From assembly GCA_036502625.1 (NCBI GenBank), contig DASXYG010000089.1:1-64000 (forward strand): a stretch of 64,000 bases of DNA, given 5' to 3'. Below the pieces are notes generated by a model. It was not told the origin of the DNA and ran no database searches. It worked only from the letters and a program-made list of their open reading frames with translations. This DNA is from DASXYG01 sp036502625. GTDB lineage: Bacteria > Actinomycetota > Actinomycetes > Streptosporangiales > Streptosporangiaceae. The number at the start of each line of letters is the position of its first letter. Position 1 is the stretch's first letter. Positions 19,799 through 27,889 of the stretch are shown here, in pieces. Position numbers and translations under genes: made by a program.

Positions 19799-20767
19799 CT
19801 ACGGGCGGCGGGCGGCGACGATCTGGGTGACGGCGTTCTCCAGCGCGTACGCCGGGTCGGCCCCGCCGCCCTTCACCTGGGCGTCGGTCTCCGCGACGAC
19901 CCGCAGCGCCGACGACACGCCGTCGGCCGTCCAGCCGCGCAGTTGCCGCTCCACCCGCTGGATCTTCCACGGCGGCATGCCGAGCTCGCGGGCCAGCCCC
20001 GGGCCGCGGATGCCGCGCTCCTGGGCGCCGCCGACCTTCGCCAGCGACCGCACACCCTGGGCCAGCGCGCTGGTGATGAGCACGGGCGAGGTGCCGATCG
20101 CCAGCGCCCAGCGCAGTTGTTCGAGCGCGTCGCCGAGGCGGCCCTCGACCGCGCGGTCGGCGACGCTGAAGCCGGTGGCCTCGGCGCGGCCCTTGTGGTA
20201 GCGGGCGACGGTGTCGTCGTCGATGCGGCCGGTGGTGTCGGAGGTGAGCTGGCTGCACGCCGAGGCCAGCTCGCGCAGGTCGCCGCCGACCGCGTCGAGC
20301 AGCGACCGCGCGGCGTCCTCGGTGATCTGCCGGCCCGCATGGCGGACCTCCGAGCGGATGAAGTCGACGCGCTCGCTGGCCTTGGTGACCTTCGGGCACG
20401 AGACGACGCCGATCTTCGCCTTCTTCAGGGCGTCGAGCAGCGGCTTGCCCTTCCCGCCGCCCGCGTGGACCAGCACCATCGTGACGTCCGGCGCGGGGTC
20501 GGCGAGGTAGGCGATGAGCTCGCCGGCGGCGTCCTTGCCGAGGTCCTGCGTGGCGCGGAGCACGACCACGCGCCCGCCGCCGAACAGCGACGGCGAGGTC
20601 AGCTCCATCAGGTCGCCGGGGGTGAACGCGCCGGGGGCGAGGTCGTGGACGTCGGCTTCGGGGTCGGCGGCCCGCGCGGCGGCGATGATCTCGGCGGCGG
20701 CGCGCTCGACGAGCAGTTCCTCGTCGCCGACGATCGCGGTGACCGGGGCGGGTGCGGAGTCGGCCAT
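19799..20767 (-). CDS. holA: DNA polymerase III subunit delta
   Basis: A 322-residue clamp-loader subunit that opens the beta sliding clamp. Delta proteins have an AAA+ fold without a working P-loop. Here VTAIVGDEELLVERAAAEIIAAAR opens the protein, followed by the beta-binding region LTSPSLFGGGRVVVLR, VLVHAGGGKGKPLLDALKK and the C-terminal collar helices (RWALAIGTSPVLITSALAQG, WKIQRVERQLRGW). I start at the ATG at 20767 (MADSAPAPV). Longer in-frame starts add a Pro/Arg tail without homology signs. It is convergent with rpsT. The divergent gene downstream of its promoter is a PH-domain protein. Confidence 0.92.
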   Translation of the reverse strand: MADSAPAPVTAIVGDEELLVERAAAEIIAAARAADPEADVHDLAPGAFTPGDLMELTSPSLFGGGRVVVLRATQDLGKDAAGELIAYLADPAPDVTMVLVHAGGGKGKPLLDALKKAKIGVVSCPKVTKASERVDFIRSEVRHAGRQITEDAARSLLDAVGGDLRELASACSQLTSDTTGRIDDDTVARYHKGRAEATGFSVADRAVEGRLGDALEQLRWALAIGTSPVLITSALAQGVRSLAKVGGAQERGIRGPGLARELGMPPWKIQRVERQLRGWTADGVSSALRVVAETDAQVKGGGADPAYALENAVTQIVAARRP

Positions 20768-20901
20768 GGCAAGCAGCATGCCACGCGGACGGGGGTGGCG
20801 CGGCACGCCCGGCGTACACGCGTGACCACGATGTAACTCTCCGCATGTGATGATTACGCTGTGTCACGATACGGGATGGGACGTGCGCCCGGGACGGTGC
20901 G

Positions 20902-21426
20902 GTGAGGATCCGGGCGGACGACGGCCGGGTGCCCTCGGCGGTCGCCAACGTACTGCTGCCGCACGAGCGCGAGGTGCTGATCCTCCGGCACCATCCGGCG
21001 CTGCTGCTGCCGCCGGTGGCGATCGCGATCGGCGGGCTGTTCGCGGCGGGCGCCCTGACGGGGCTGCTGCGGACCGTGCCGATCGCCGTGACGATCGTGT
21101 GGCTGCTGTGGTTCGGCGCGCTCGGCTACCTCATGCTCCGTACGCTCGACTGGTCGGTGAACCGGCTGCTGGTGACCGACAAGCGGATCATGTACCTCTC
21201 CGGGGTGATCACCCGGAAGATCGTGATGAGCCCGTTGCGCAAGGTCACCGACCTGAACCTGAACCGGTCGTGGCTGGGCGAGATGCTCGGCTACGGCACG
21301 ATCCTGCTGGACACCACGGGGCAGTACGACGAGCTGCGGAACGTGCCGTTCATGCCGCACCCGGAAGAGGTCTTCATCGAGGTCAGCGCGCTGATCTTCC
21401 CGGACCGCGACAAGGACGACGACTGA
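20902..21426 (+). CDS. Bacterial PH-domain (YdbS/DUF304-like) membrane protein
   Basis: A 174-residue protein. After about 18 polar residues come LPHEREVLILRHHPALL and two membrane segments (LLPPVAIAIGGLFAAGALTGL and TVPIAVTIVWLLWFGALGYL). A bPH2-type domain follows: WSVNRLLVTDKRIMYLSGVI, KIVMSPLRKVTDLNLNRSWLGEMLGYGTILLDT. Members are thought to be membrane scaffolds and the function is not established. The start is GTG, with a weak ribosome binding site. It is a single gene, divergent from holA and convergent with the next gene. Confidence 0.8.
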   Translation: MRIRADDGRVPSAVANVLLPHEREVLILRHHPALLLPPVAIAIGGLFAAGALTGLLRTVPIAVTIVWLLWFGALGYLMLRTLDWSVNRLLVTDKRIMYLSGVITRKIVMSPLRKVTDLNLNRSWLGEMLGYGTILLDTTGQYDELRNVPFMPHPEEVFIEVSALIFPDRDKDDD

Positions 21427-21441
21427 CGGGCGCCCGTACGG

Positions 21442-21849
21442 TCAGGTGGCCGGGCCGTCGAGGTCGATCCGTACGGTGAGCAGGCCGGTGCCGGCCAGCC
21501 TGACCATGACGCTGTTGGACCACGGGAGTTCGCGCAGCCGCTGACCGGGGTCGTCGTCCGGCAGCAGGTGCGCCGTGCCGGTGTACCAGCGGCCGTTGAG
21601 CTGCACGCGCACGCGCGGGTCGGCCGCGATGTTGCGGACGTAGCCGGACGCCATGCCGTGCTCGGAGACCAGCCAGAAGCTCCTGCCGACGCGGCGGCCG
21701 CCGACCGGGTTGCGGCGCGTCAGGCCGGTGCGCCGCCCGGTCGTCTCGATCACCGCCTGGCCCGGGATGTAGGGCGCGAGGCGGCGCACGATCGGGTTGA
21801 TCCGGCGGTGCACCCACGTGACGTACCGCCGCTTGCTCTCCGCCCGCAT
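21442..21849 (-). CDS. Deazaflavin (F420)-dependent nitroreductase family protein
   Basis: A 135-residue split-barrel protein of the DDN/DUF385 group, which reduces quinones or nitro compounds using reduced coenzyme F420. Diagnostic are IETTGRRTGLTRRNPVGG, the F420 phosphate-contact region, and FWLVSEHGMASGYVRNIAADPRVRVQLNGRWYTG cut into adjacent strands. An AAAGGGA ribosome binding site precedes the ATG. Its presence suggests the organism makes F420, common in actinobacteria. The substrate cannot be predicted. Confidence 0.85.
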   Translation of the reverse strand: MRAESKRRYVTWVHRRINPIVRRLAPYIPGQAVIETTGRRTGLTRRNPVGGRRVGRSFWLVSEHGMASGYVRNIAADPRVRVQLNGRWYTGTAHLLPDDDPGQRLRELPWSNSVMVRLAGTGLLTVRIDLDGPAT

Positions 21850-21935
21850 CGCGTCCCTTTCCGCCTACTCGCCGCCCGGCCCGGCCAGTCTGGCACGCGC
21901 GCGCCGGTCTCGGCGGTGAGCGCGGCCCCGGCGGG

Positions 21936-24344
21936 TCACGGCGCGGCCCGGTGGATGCTGGTCACCAGGCCGCCGCGGCCGTCGGCGGCGACCTGGACGT
22001 CGCCGTCGGTATCGGTGCGGTAGACCGCGGTGCCGAGGCCGCGGAGGCGGTCGACCGTACGCGGCGAGGGGTGGCCGTAGCCGTTGTCCCGCCCGACGGA
22101 GATGATCGCGGCGCGGGCGCCCGGCGCCGCCAGGAACGCGGGATCCTGGTTCGCGGAACCGTGATGCGGGACCTTCAGGACTTGGGCGTGCGGCACCCCG
22201 GACGCGAGCAGGGCATCCTGCGCGGGCGGCTCGACGTCGCCGGTGAGCAGCGCGGTCAGCGGGCCGTCGCGGGCGTAGAGCACCACGCTGGCGTCGTTCG
22301 GGCCCGCGTCGTCGCCTTCCGTGGACGCCTCGCGCGCGGTCTCGGGGGCCGGGCCGAGGACGGTGAGGTCCGCCGTGCCGATCCGCACCCGCCAGCCGGG
22401 CACGGCCGTCCACAGCGGGATGCGGCGGGCGGCCAGCGCCCGCGCCACGTGGTCGTAGCTCTCGGCCGGCACGTGGTATGGGCTGGCCGCGACCGCGCCC
22501 ACCCGGCGGCCGCTCAGCACCCCGTCGACGCCGCCCGCGTGGTCGGCGTGGAAGTGCGTGAGGACCATCAGCGGCACGCGGGTGACGGAGAGGCGGCGCA
22601 GGCAGGAGTCCATGAGGTCGGGCCGGGGACCGGTGTCGACCACGACGGCGCCGCCGTCGCCGGTGGCGAGCGCGAGGCCGTCGCCCTGGCCGACGTCGCA
22701 CGCGGTGAGCAGCCAGTGCCGCGCGGGCCAGCCCGGGGCGGCCACCTTGAACGCGATCGCCACCGCCAGGACCGTCAGGGCGGCCGTGACGATCAGGGCA
22801 CGGTGTCTCCGCCGGAGGCGGCGGATCAGCAGCGCACCCGCGACGATCGCCGCGAGCAGCGACACCGCGCCCACGAGCCCGCCCGGCCACGGGATCGTCG
22901 CGTGTGGCACGGCGGCGGCGAGCCGCGCGACCAGGGCGATGCCCGCGACCGCGCACCCGGCCGGCCACACCAGTACGGCCGCGGCCTGCGGGAGGACCGG
23001 GGCGAGCGCCGCGACGAGCGCGCCCAGCACCGTCGCGGGCGCCACCAGCGGGTCGGCCACCAGGTTCGCCGGCACGGCGACGACGCTCACCTGCGCGGCC
23101 ATCATCGCGACGACCGGGGCGCACGCGAGCTCCGCGGCGACGGGGATCGCGAGCGCGGTGGCGAGCCAGCGGGGCAGCCGGGCGCCGAGGCGGTCGGCGA
23201 TGCGCGGGCCGAGCACCAGGATGCCCGCGGTGGCCAGCGTCGAGAGCGCGAAGGCGTACGACCTGGCCAGCTCCGGATCGAACAGCACCAGGGCGAGCAC
23301 CGCGACGGACAGGGTGCGCAGCCCGGAGCGCTCGCGGCCCGACGCCAGCGCGACCGCCGCGATCGTGCCCATGACCGCCGCGCGGAGCACGCTCGGCTCC
23401 GGCCCGGCCACGAGGACGAACAGCGCCGTCGCGGGGAGGGCCGCGAGCGCGGCGAGCACCGGACGGCGCAGGAGCCGCGCCAGGCCCGCGATGGCCGCCG
23501 CCAGGATCGCCAGGTTGGCGCCGCTGACGGCCAGCAGATGGGTCATGCCGGCGGCGAGGAACTGGTCGTTCGTCTCCTGCGGCACCCCGGTGCGGTCGCC
23601 GACGACGATCGCGGGCAGCAGGCCGCGCGCCGGCTGGGGCAGCGCCGACGCCTGCTCCCGTAGCCGCTCGCGCACGGTCTGCGCGAAGGAGTACGGCGGA
23701 GGCGGGCGGCGCACGTCGGTCACCCGCCCCCGGACGAGCACCACGGCGGCGAGCAGCTCGCCCGGATGCGGGGGAGAGAGCCGGCCGTACGCCGTGAAGG
23801 GCTGCCCGACCGCCAGGGCCGCCGCCTCCGCGCCCGCGATCACCAGAACCGGGAGCCGCACCCGGACCGGCCGCCCCGGCGCGGACCCGCCGTCATCGCG
23901 CACGCGCACGAGCCGCGCGGGCACGAGGGTTCGCGGCCGGCACGCCGTCCCCGGGCACGCCGCCAGGGGGCGCACAGCCCCGGTCACGACAAGCTCCGCC
24001 TTCACCTGCGCATGCCGCTCCGCCATCACCGCCACCGGGCCGGTGCGTACGGCGTCCACCCGTACGGCCCCGGCCACCCCGCCCGCCGCGGCGCACACCA
24101 CAACTGCGGCCACCATTCGCCGAAGCCCGCTGCTCCACCGGCCTCCGCGCGCGGGCTTCGGATGTGTGCCCTCCTTCTGGTCGTGGGAGGGGACGAGGGC
24201 GGCTGCGACGGCGAGGAGGGCGAGGATGGCGCAGGACCAGATGGCGGGGGTGGTGGCGGACGGGGGGAGGGCCTGGGCCGCCAGGGCGGCGAGCCAGGCG
24301 GCGGCCGCCGGGGCCGCCAGGTGGGTGCTGGGTGGCGCGGTCAC
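21936..24344 (-). CDS. comEC: ComEC/Rec2 family DNA-uptake channel protein
   Basis: An 802-residue polytopic membrane protein. The first part is a membrane anchor with a periplasmic DUF4131-type region. The middle is the Competence domain (GDRTGVPQETNDQFLAAGMTHLLAVSGANLA, then many helices). The final 270 residues are a metallo-beta-lactamase-like domain with CDVGQGDGLAL, THFHADHAGGVDG and KVPHHGSANQD. In naturally competent bacteria ComEC passes single-stranded DNA through the membrane, the C-terminal domain being a probable nuclease. The GTG start overlaps the comEA stop (GTGA), so the two are coupled. Whether this organism is competent cannot be judged here. Confidence 0.93.
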   Translation of the reverse strand: MTAPPSTHLAAPAAAAWLAALAAQALPPSATTPAIWSCAILALLAVAAALVPSHDQKEGTHPKPARGGRWSSGLRRMVAAVVVCAAAGGVAGAVRVDAVRTGPVAVMAERHAQVKAELVVTGAVRPLAACPGTACRPRTLVPARLVRVRDDGGSAPGRPVRVRLPVLVIAGAEAAALAVGQPFTAYGRLSPPHPGELLAAVVLVRGRVTDVRRPPPPYSFAQTVRERLREQASALPQPARGLLPAIVVGDRTGVPQETNDQFLAAGMTHLLAVSGANLAILAAAIAGLARLLRRPVLAALAALPATALFVLVAGPEPSVLRAAVMGTIAAVALASGRERSGLRTLSVAVLALVLFDPELARSYAFALSTLATAGILVLGPRIADRLGARLPRWLATALAIPVAAELACAPVVAMMAAQVSVVAVPANLVADPLVAPATVLGALVAALAPVLPQAAAVLVWPAGCAVAGIALVARLAAAVPHATIPWPGGLVGAVSLLAAIVAGALLIRRLRRRHRALIVTAALTVLAVAIAFKVAAPGWPARHWLLTACDVGQGDGLALATGDGGAVVVDTGPRPDLMDSCLRRLSVTRVPLMVLTHFHADHAGGVDGVLSGRRVGAVAASPYHVPAESYDHVARALAARRIPLWTAVPGWRVRIGTADLTVLGPAPETAREASTEGDDAGPNDASVVLYARDGPLTALLTGDVEPPAQDALLASGVPHAQVLKVPHHGSANQDPAFLAAPGARAAIISVGRDNGYGHPSPRTVDRLRGLGTAVYRTDTDGDVQVAADGRGGLVTSIHRAAP

Positions 24345-25453
24345 GGGGTCACCAGGGGCTTGAGGTCGGCCATGCGTTTCGGGCCGATGCCCTGGACGTC
24401 GCCGAGCTCGTCGACCGAGTGGAAGCCGCCGTGCTGGGTGCGGTAGTCGATGATGCGCTTGGCGAGGACCGGGCCGACGCCGGGGAGCGTGTCGAACTGC
24501 TCGGCGGTGCCGTTGTTCAGGCTCACGGGGGTGCCCGGGGTCGCGCCGGGGGTGGCGCCCGCGGGCGGGACGCCGGGAGGCGGGGTCTGGCCCGCGGCGG
24601 AGGCCGCGCCGACGACGATCTGCTCGCCGTCGACCACGACGCGCGCCAGGTTCAGGGTGTCCGTATGCGCGCCGGAGCGGACGCCGCCCGCGGCGCGGAT
24701 GGCGTCGACCACCCGCGACCCCGGGGGCAGCCGCACCACACCCGGGTGCCGGACCTTCCCCGCGACATCGACCACCACGGCGGTCGCGCTTGGCGACGCT
24801 GAGGCGGGCACAGGCGGGGTGAGGCCCGGGGCCGGCGGCGAGCCGAGCGCGCCAGGGGAGCCCATCGGCGCCTGGCGGCTCGCGGCCGGGGCGACCGGCG
24901 CGGGCGCGGGTAACGGCTCCGCGTGCGGCCGCGACCGCCACCAGAACGCGACGGCCACCAGCGCCGCGACCACCGCCACGGTGATCAGCACCCGCAGCCC
25001 CGGCCGCCCGGGATCCAGCTCGTCACCGGTCACCAGGGCACGCAGCCGCGCCATCGGGCCGCGCCGCTCCGTGGCGCCGATGGACCACCGCGCGGGCGGC
25101 GGATCGCCTCCGGGCGGGGCTTCTGGGGATTGCCGATCCGCGGATGGGGGCGCGGACCCCGGCGCCGCGGATGGAGGTGCGGCGGGCGAGGGTGGCGGGG
25201 GTGCGGCGGAGATGGCGTCGGAGAACGGTATGAAGCCGTCGCTCTCGGGGGCCTCCTCCGGGCGAGGGGTGCCCGGGGGTGGCGGGATCACCGGAGGGGG
25301 CTCGCCCTGGGGGATCTCGCCGTACGGGAAGGGAGGGATGGGGACGGGCGGGCCCGGGGGCTGGTCGCCGCCCGTGGTGGCGTTCCAGATGCGGGCCTCG
25401 GCAATGGAGGCGTCGTGGCCGTTGTCGCGGCGGCGTGATGAGGATCGGCGCAT
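24341..25453 (-). CDS. comEA: ComEA family DNA-binding protein
   Basis: 370 residues. A long Pro-rich cytoplasmic N-terminus (about 1-150) precedes one membrane helix (about 153-172). Outside the membrane follow a Pro/Ala linker, an SLBB domain (VVVDVAGKVRHPGVVRLPPG, VVDAIRAAGGV) and a C-terminal double helix-hairpin-helix (LNNGTAEQFDTLPGVGPVLA, ELGDVQGIGPKRMADLKPL) that binds duplex DNA. It delivers DNA to ComEC. The start is the ATG at 25453, 8 bases after a TAnnnT box. The frame stays open far upstream but only through low-complexity and antisense sequence. The Pro-rich N-terminus is longer than in most ComEA proteins. Confidence 0.88.
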   Translation of the reverse strand: MRRSSSRRRDNGHDASIAEARIWNATTGGDQPPGPPVPIPPFPYGEIPQGEPPPVIPPPPGTPRPEEAPESDGFIPFSDAISAAPPPPSPAAPPSAAPGSAPPSADRQSPEAPPGGDPPPARWSIGATERRGPMARLRALVTGDELDPGRPGLRVLITVAVVAALVAVAFWWRSRPHAEPLPAPAPVAPAASRQAPMGSPGALGSPPAPGLTPPVPASASPSATAVVVDVAGKVRHPGVVRLPPGSRVVDAIRAAGGVRSGAHTDTLNLARVVVDGEQIVVGAASAAGQTPPPGVPPAGATPGATPGTPVSLNNGTAEQFDTLPGVGPVLAKRIIDYRTQHGGFHSVDELGDVQGIGPKRMADLKPLVTP

Positions 25454-25461
25454 GTCCCGTG

Positions 25462-25467
25462 ACGCTA
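25462..25467 (-). promoter_or_regulatory. Probable -10 box of comEA-comEC
   Basis: TAGCGT on the minus strand ends 8 bases before the comEA ATG and there is no ribosome binding site between them. This suggests a leaderless comEA message. I see no clear -35 box. Confidence 0.4.
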
Positions 25468-25644
25468 CGCAGCCACCCCACCCACCCAGCACCCCCCGAA
25501 CCCCGTTCTGTGGATAACCCCGCTCCCCATCCCCACGCCCGGGCCACGCCACTTCCGCTCCGGCGTGCCACCCCCCGGCTATGCCCTCACCACAGCCGCC
25601 CGGACCGGGCCCCGCGCTGCCGCGCCCGCCGGGCACGGCAGCGC

Positions 25645-25685
25645 GGGGCCGGGAGGGTGCGGGGCCGGGAGGGTGCGGGGCCGGG
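25645..25685 (+). repeat. 16-bp tandem repeat, 2.6 copies
   Basis: GGGGCCGGGAGGGTGC occurs at 25645-25660 and 25661-25676, followed by the first 9 bases again (25677-25685). It is non-coding and lies between the divergent comEA and MOSC genes. Confidence 0.85.
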
Positions 25686-25792
25686 CGATGGAGTGGCGCG
25701 GTAGGGCGATGGCGGTGGTGGAGGCCGCGGGTGGTGGCTGTGGAGGTGGTTGCGGGGGATGAGGTGGTGGGGGAGCGGGGGGGTTGAGCACG

Positions 25793-25798
25793 TAGCCT
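25793..25798 (+). promoter_or_regulatory. Probable -10 box of the MOSC gene
   Basis: TAGCCT lies 6 bases before GTG 25805, with the same spacing as at the RHH gene. No ribosome binding site is convincing in the G-rich sequence, so a leaderless message is likely. No -35 consensus is seen. Confidence 0.4.
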
Positions 25799-25804
25799 TT
25801 GGGG

Positions 25805-26443
25805 GTGGTGGTGGCGCGGGTTGTTGCGGTGAGTGTTGGGCGGGCTCGGGATGAGGGCTGGGCGGGGCGGATGAAGCGGACTGCTATTGATAAGCGGGCC
25901 GTTTCGGGGCGTACCGCGGTGGGGGAGCTTGGGCTGCTTGGGGATGAGCAGGCTGATCTTGTTAATCATGGGGGGCCTGATCAGGCTGTCTATCTTTACG
26001 CTCGGGAGGATCTTGATTACTGGGGTGGGGTGCTCGGGCGGCATCTGCGGGACGGGATGTTCGGGGAGAACCTCACCACCCTGGGGCTCGATCTGACCGG
26101 GGCGCGGATCGGGGAGCGGTGGCGCATCGGGAGCGTGCTCGGGGAGGTCACGTCGCCGCGCATTCCCTGTGGCGTGTTCCGGTCCTGGATGGGGGAGCAG
26201 GGGTGGGTGAAGCGGTTCGCCGCTGAGGGGCGTACGGGCGCTTACCTGCGCGTTCTCGAGACCGGCGACGTGGGGCCCGGCGACGCCGTGGAGCTGGTCC
26301 ACCGGCCGGACGACGCGCCCACCACCGCCGAGGCCGTACGCGCCTACTACGGCGACGCCGAACAGCTCCGCCGCATCCTCGCCGTGCCGACCCACTCCGC
26401 GAAATGGGACGCCCACGCTAAGAACGTCCTGGGGCGCGCGTGA
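25805..26443 (+). CDS. MOSC domain protein (YiiM-like)
   Basis: About 212 residues. MOSC domains use a conserved Cys in molybdenum-cofactor sulfuration or in N-hydroxylated-base reduction (YiiM). Here DLVNHGGPDQAVYLYAREDLDYW, GMFGENLTTLGLDL and TSPRIPCGVFRSWM, with the invariant Cys, mark the family. Several consecutive GTGs (25805, 25808, 25811) can start it. The first fits the upstream -10 box. The 5' half uses codons such as CTT, GTT, ATT, GGG and GAT far more than any neighbour, while the 3' third returns to the genome norm. The last 14 codons (KWDAHAKNVLGRA) are the first copy of a tandem DNA repeat that continues past the stop. Confidence 0.82.
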   Translation: MVVARVVAVSVGRARDEGWAGRMKRTAIDKRAVSGRTAVGELGLLGDEQADLVNHGGPDQAVYLYAREDLDYWGGVLGRHLRDGMFGENLTTLGLDLTGARIGERWRIGSVLGEVTSPRIPCGVFRSWMGEQGWVKRFAAEGRTGAYLRVLETGDVGPGDAVELVHRPDDAPTTAEAVRAYYGDAEQLRRILAVPTHSAKWDAHAKNVLGRA

Positions 26444-26668
26444 TGGCGTCCGTGAAGTGGGATGGCCGCGCCGAGCAACGTACGGGGGCGGGGCTGGTGG
26501 CGCCCGCGAAGTGGGACAGCCGCGCCGAGCAACGTACGGGGGCGGGGCTGATGGCGCCCGCGAAGTGGGACGGCCGTGCCAAGACCGTGCGGGGGTTGGG
26601 CTGGTGGCGTCCGTGAAGTGGGATGGCCGTGCCGAGACCGTGCGGGGGCGGGGCTGATGGCGTCCGCG
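26402..26668 (+). repeat. Five tandem 53/54-bp repeats spanning the MOSC-hemW junction
   Basis: Units begin at 26402, 26455, 26509, 26563 and 26616, with periods of 53, 54, 54 and 53 bases. Each reads AA(A/G)TGGGA, a GCC(G)-rich middle, an ACG(T)/GGGGCGGGGC stretch, then T/G-ATG or GTG followed by GCG(T/C)CCG. The first unit is the 3' end of the MOSC gene including its TGATG stop-start. The last supplies the ATG and first codons of hemW. There are no spacers, so it is not a CRISPR. Units 2-4 are near-identical in their first halves (AGTGGGA, GGCCG, GCCGAG). Confidence 0.9.
26443..26616 (+). CDS. Possible 57-residue repeat peptide
   Basis: ATG 26443 overlaps the MOSC stop (TGATG) and opens a frame through three repeat units to TGA 26614-26616. 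The peptide is three 18-residue copies of a basic motif (AKWDxRAEQRTGAGLxAP), each like the tail of the MOSC protein. It may simply be a by-product of the DNA repeat. Because the units are 54 bases in its centre, the frame is kept there, and the flanking 53-base units break it. No function can be assigned. Confidence 0.25.
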   Translation: MASVKWDGRAEQRTGAGLVAPAKWDSRAEQRTGAGLMAPAKWDGRAKTVRGLGWWRP

Positions 26669-27871
26669 CCGCCGGATGGTGAGCCGGTGCCCGTGGATGG
26701 GGCCTTGCCCGGCACTGCGCTTGCGGGGCTGGGGGATCGGCCGTTTGGCATGTACATTCACGTGCCGTTCTGCGCCACCCGCTGCGGCTACTGCGACTTC
26801 AACACCTACACCGCCACCGAGCTCGGCTCAGGTGCCTCGCGGGAGACGTACGCTGACCTGGCGATCGCCGAGATTCGTCAGGCGCGGCGGGTTCTTGGCG
26901 ACGCGCCCGAGGTGTCCACGGTCTTCGTCGGCGGGGGTACGCCCACCCTGCTGCCCGCCGCCGATCTTGGACGGGTCCTCGCCGCTGTGGACACGACGTT
27001 CGGGCTGGCTCCGGACGCGGAGGTCACCACCGAGGCGAACCCGGAGTCCGTCGACGAGCCGTACCTCGCCGAGCTGCGCGCCGCCGGGTTCACCCGTATG
27101 TCGTTCGGCATGCAGAGCGCCCGCCCGCACGTCCTCGCCGTCCTCGACCGCCGCCACACGCCCGGACGCCCGCAGGAGTGCGTCGCGTGGGCGCGCTCCG
27201 CCGGGTTCGACCACGTCAACCTGGACCTCATCTACGGCACCCCGGGGGAGACCGACGACGACTGGCGCGCCACGCTCGCCTCGGCCACGGCCGCTGAGCC
27301 CGACCACGTCTCGGCGTACGCGCTGATCGTCGAGGACGGCACGCGCCTGGCCGCCCGCATCCGCCGCGGTGAGCTGCCCATGACCGACGACGACGTCCTC
27401 GCCGACCGCTACCTGATGGCCGAGGAGGCGCTGACCGCCGCGGGCCTGCGCTGGTACGAGGTCTCCAACTGGGCCGCCGACGACGCCGCGCGCTGCGCGC
27501 ACAACCTCCTCTACTGGACCGACGGCGACTGGTGGGGCGTCGGCCCCGGCGCGCACAGCCATGTCGGCGGTGTGCGCTGGTGGAACGTCCGCCACCCCGC
27601 GGCGTACGCACGGCGCCTCGCCGACGACGCGAGCCCCGGCCAGGGCCGCGAGCTGCTCACCGCGGCGGACCGCCACCTGGAGCGGGTCATGCTGGAGCTG
27701 CGGCTGGCCGCCGGGCTGCCCCTGGACGTGCTCGACGCGGACGGCCGCGTGGCGGCGAAGCGGGCGCTCGCCGACGGCCTGCTCGACCCCGCCGCCCACT
27801 CCGGCGGCCGGGCCGTGCTGACCCTGCGCGGGCGGCTGCTCGCCGACGCGGTCGTCCGCGACCTCACCTGA
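26657..27871 (+). CDS. hemW: HemW-like radical SAM protein
   Basis: 404 residues. The [4Fe-4S] cluster Cys are 39, 43 and 46 (HVPFCATRCGYCDF), followed by GGGTPTLLPAADL, EANPESVDEPYLAEL, RMSFGMQSARPHVLAVLDR and NLDLIYGTPGETDDDW. The HNxxYW motif that marks HemW rather than coproporphyrinogen dehydrogenase HemN is present (HNLLYWTDGDWWGVGPGAHS). HemW is a haem chaperone for respiratory enzymes. Older annotation calls it oxygen-independent coproporphyrinogen III oxidase. The ATG at 26657 is embedded in the last tandem repeat, so the start region has been shaped by repeat expansion. An in-frame ATG further upstream (26576) lies inside the repeat and is less likely. Confidence 0.92.
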   Translation: MASAPPDGEPVPVDGALPGTALAGLGDRPFGMYIHVPFCATRCGYCDFNTYTATELGSGASRETYADLAIAEIRQARRVLGDAPEVSTVFVGGGTPTLLPAADLGRVLAAVDTTFGLAPDAEVTTEANPESVDEPYLAELRAAGFTRMSFGMQSARPHVLAVLDRRHTPGRPQECVAWARSAGFDHVNLDLIYGTPGETDDDWRATLASATAAEPDHVSAYALIVEDGTRLAARIRRGELPMTDDDVLADRYLMAEEALTAAGLRWYEVSNWAADDAARCAHNLLYWTDGDWWGVGPGAHSHVGGVRWWNVRHPAAYARRLADDASPGQGRELLTAADRHLERVMLELRLAAGLPLDVLDADGRVAAKRALADGLLDPAAHSGGRAVLTLRGRLLADAVVRDLT

Positions 27872-27889
27872 GTCCGGCGGCCCGCGCGG

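Larger units (their letters stand above)
25454..25804 (+). other. G-rich 351-base intergenic region
   Basis: No gene. The first 160 bases are C-rich and the last 180 strongly G-rich on the plus strand, an abrupt strand skew. It contains the 16-bp tandem repeat described separately and runs of GGTGGTGG-like sequence, and ends with the MOSC gene promoter box. Confidence 0.5.

Noticed and set aside
26402..26668. CRISPR array
   Set aside because: Repeats are directly adjacent without unique spacers and derive from a coding end. No cas genes are near.
25454..26761. Upstream extension of the comEA frame to 806 residues
   Set aside because: The extension crosses G-rich intergenic DNA and the antisense of the MOSC gene and repeat array. 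ComEA homology starts only within the 25453 start.
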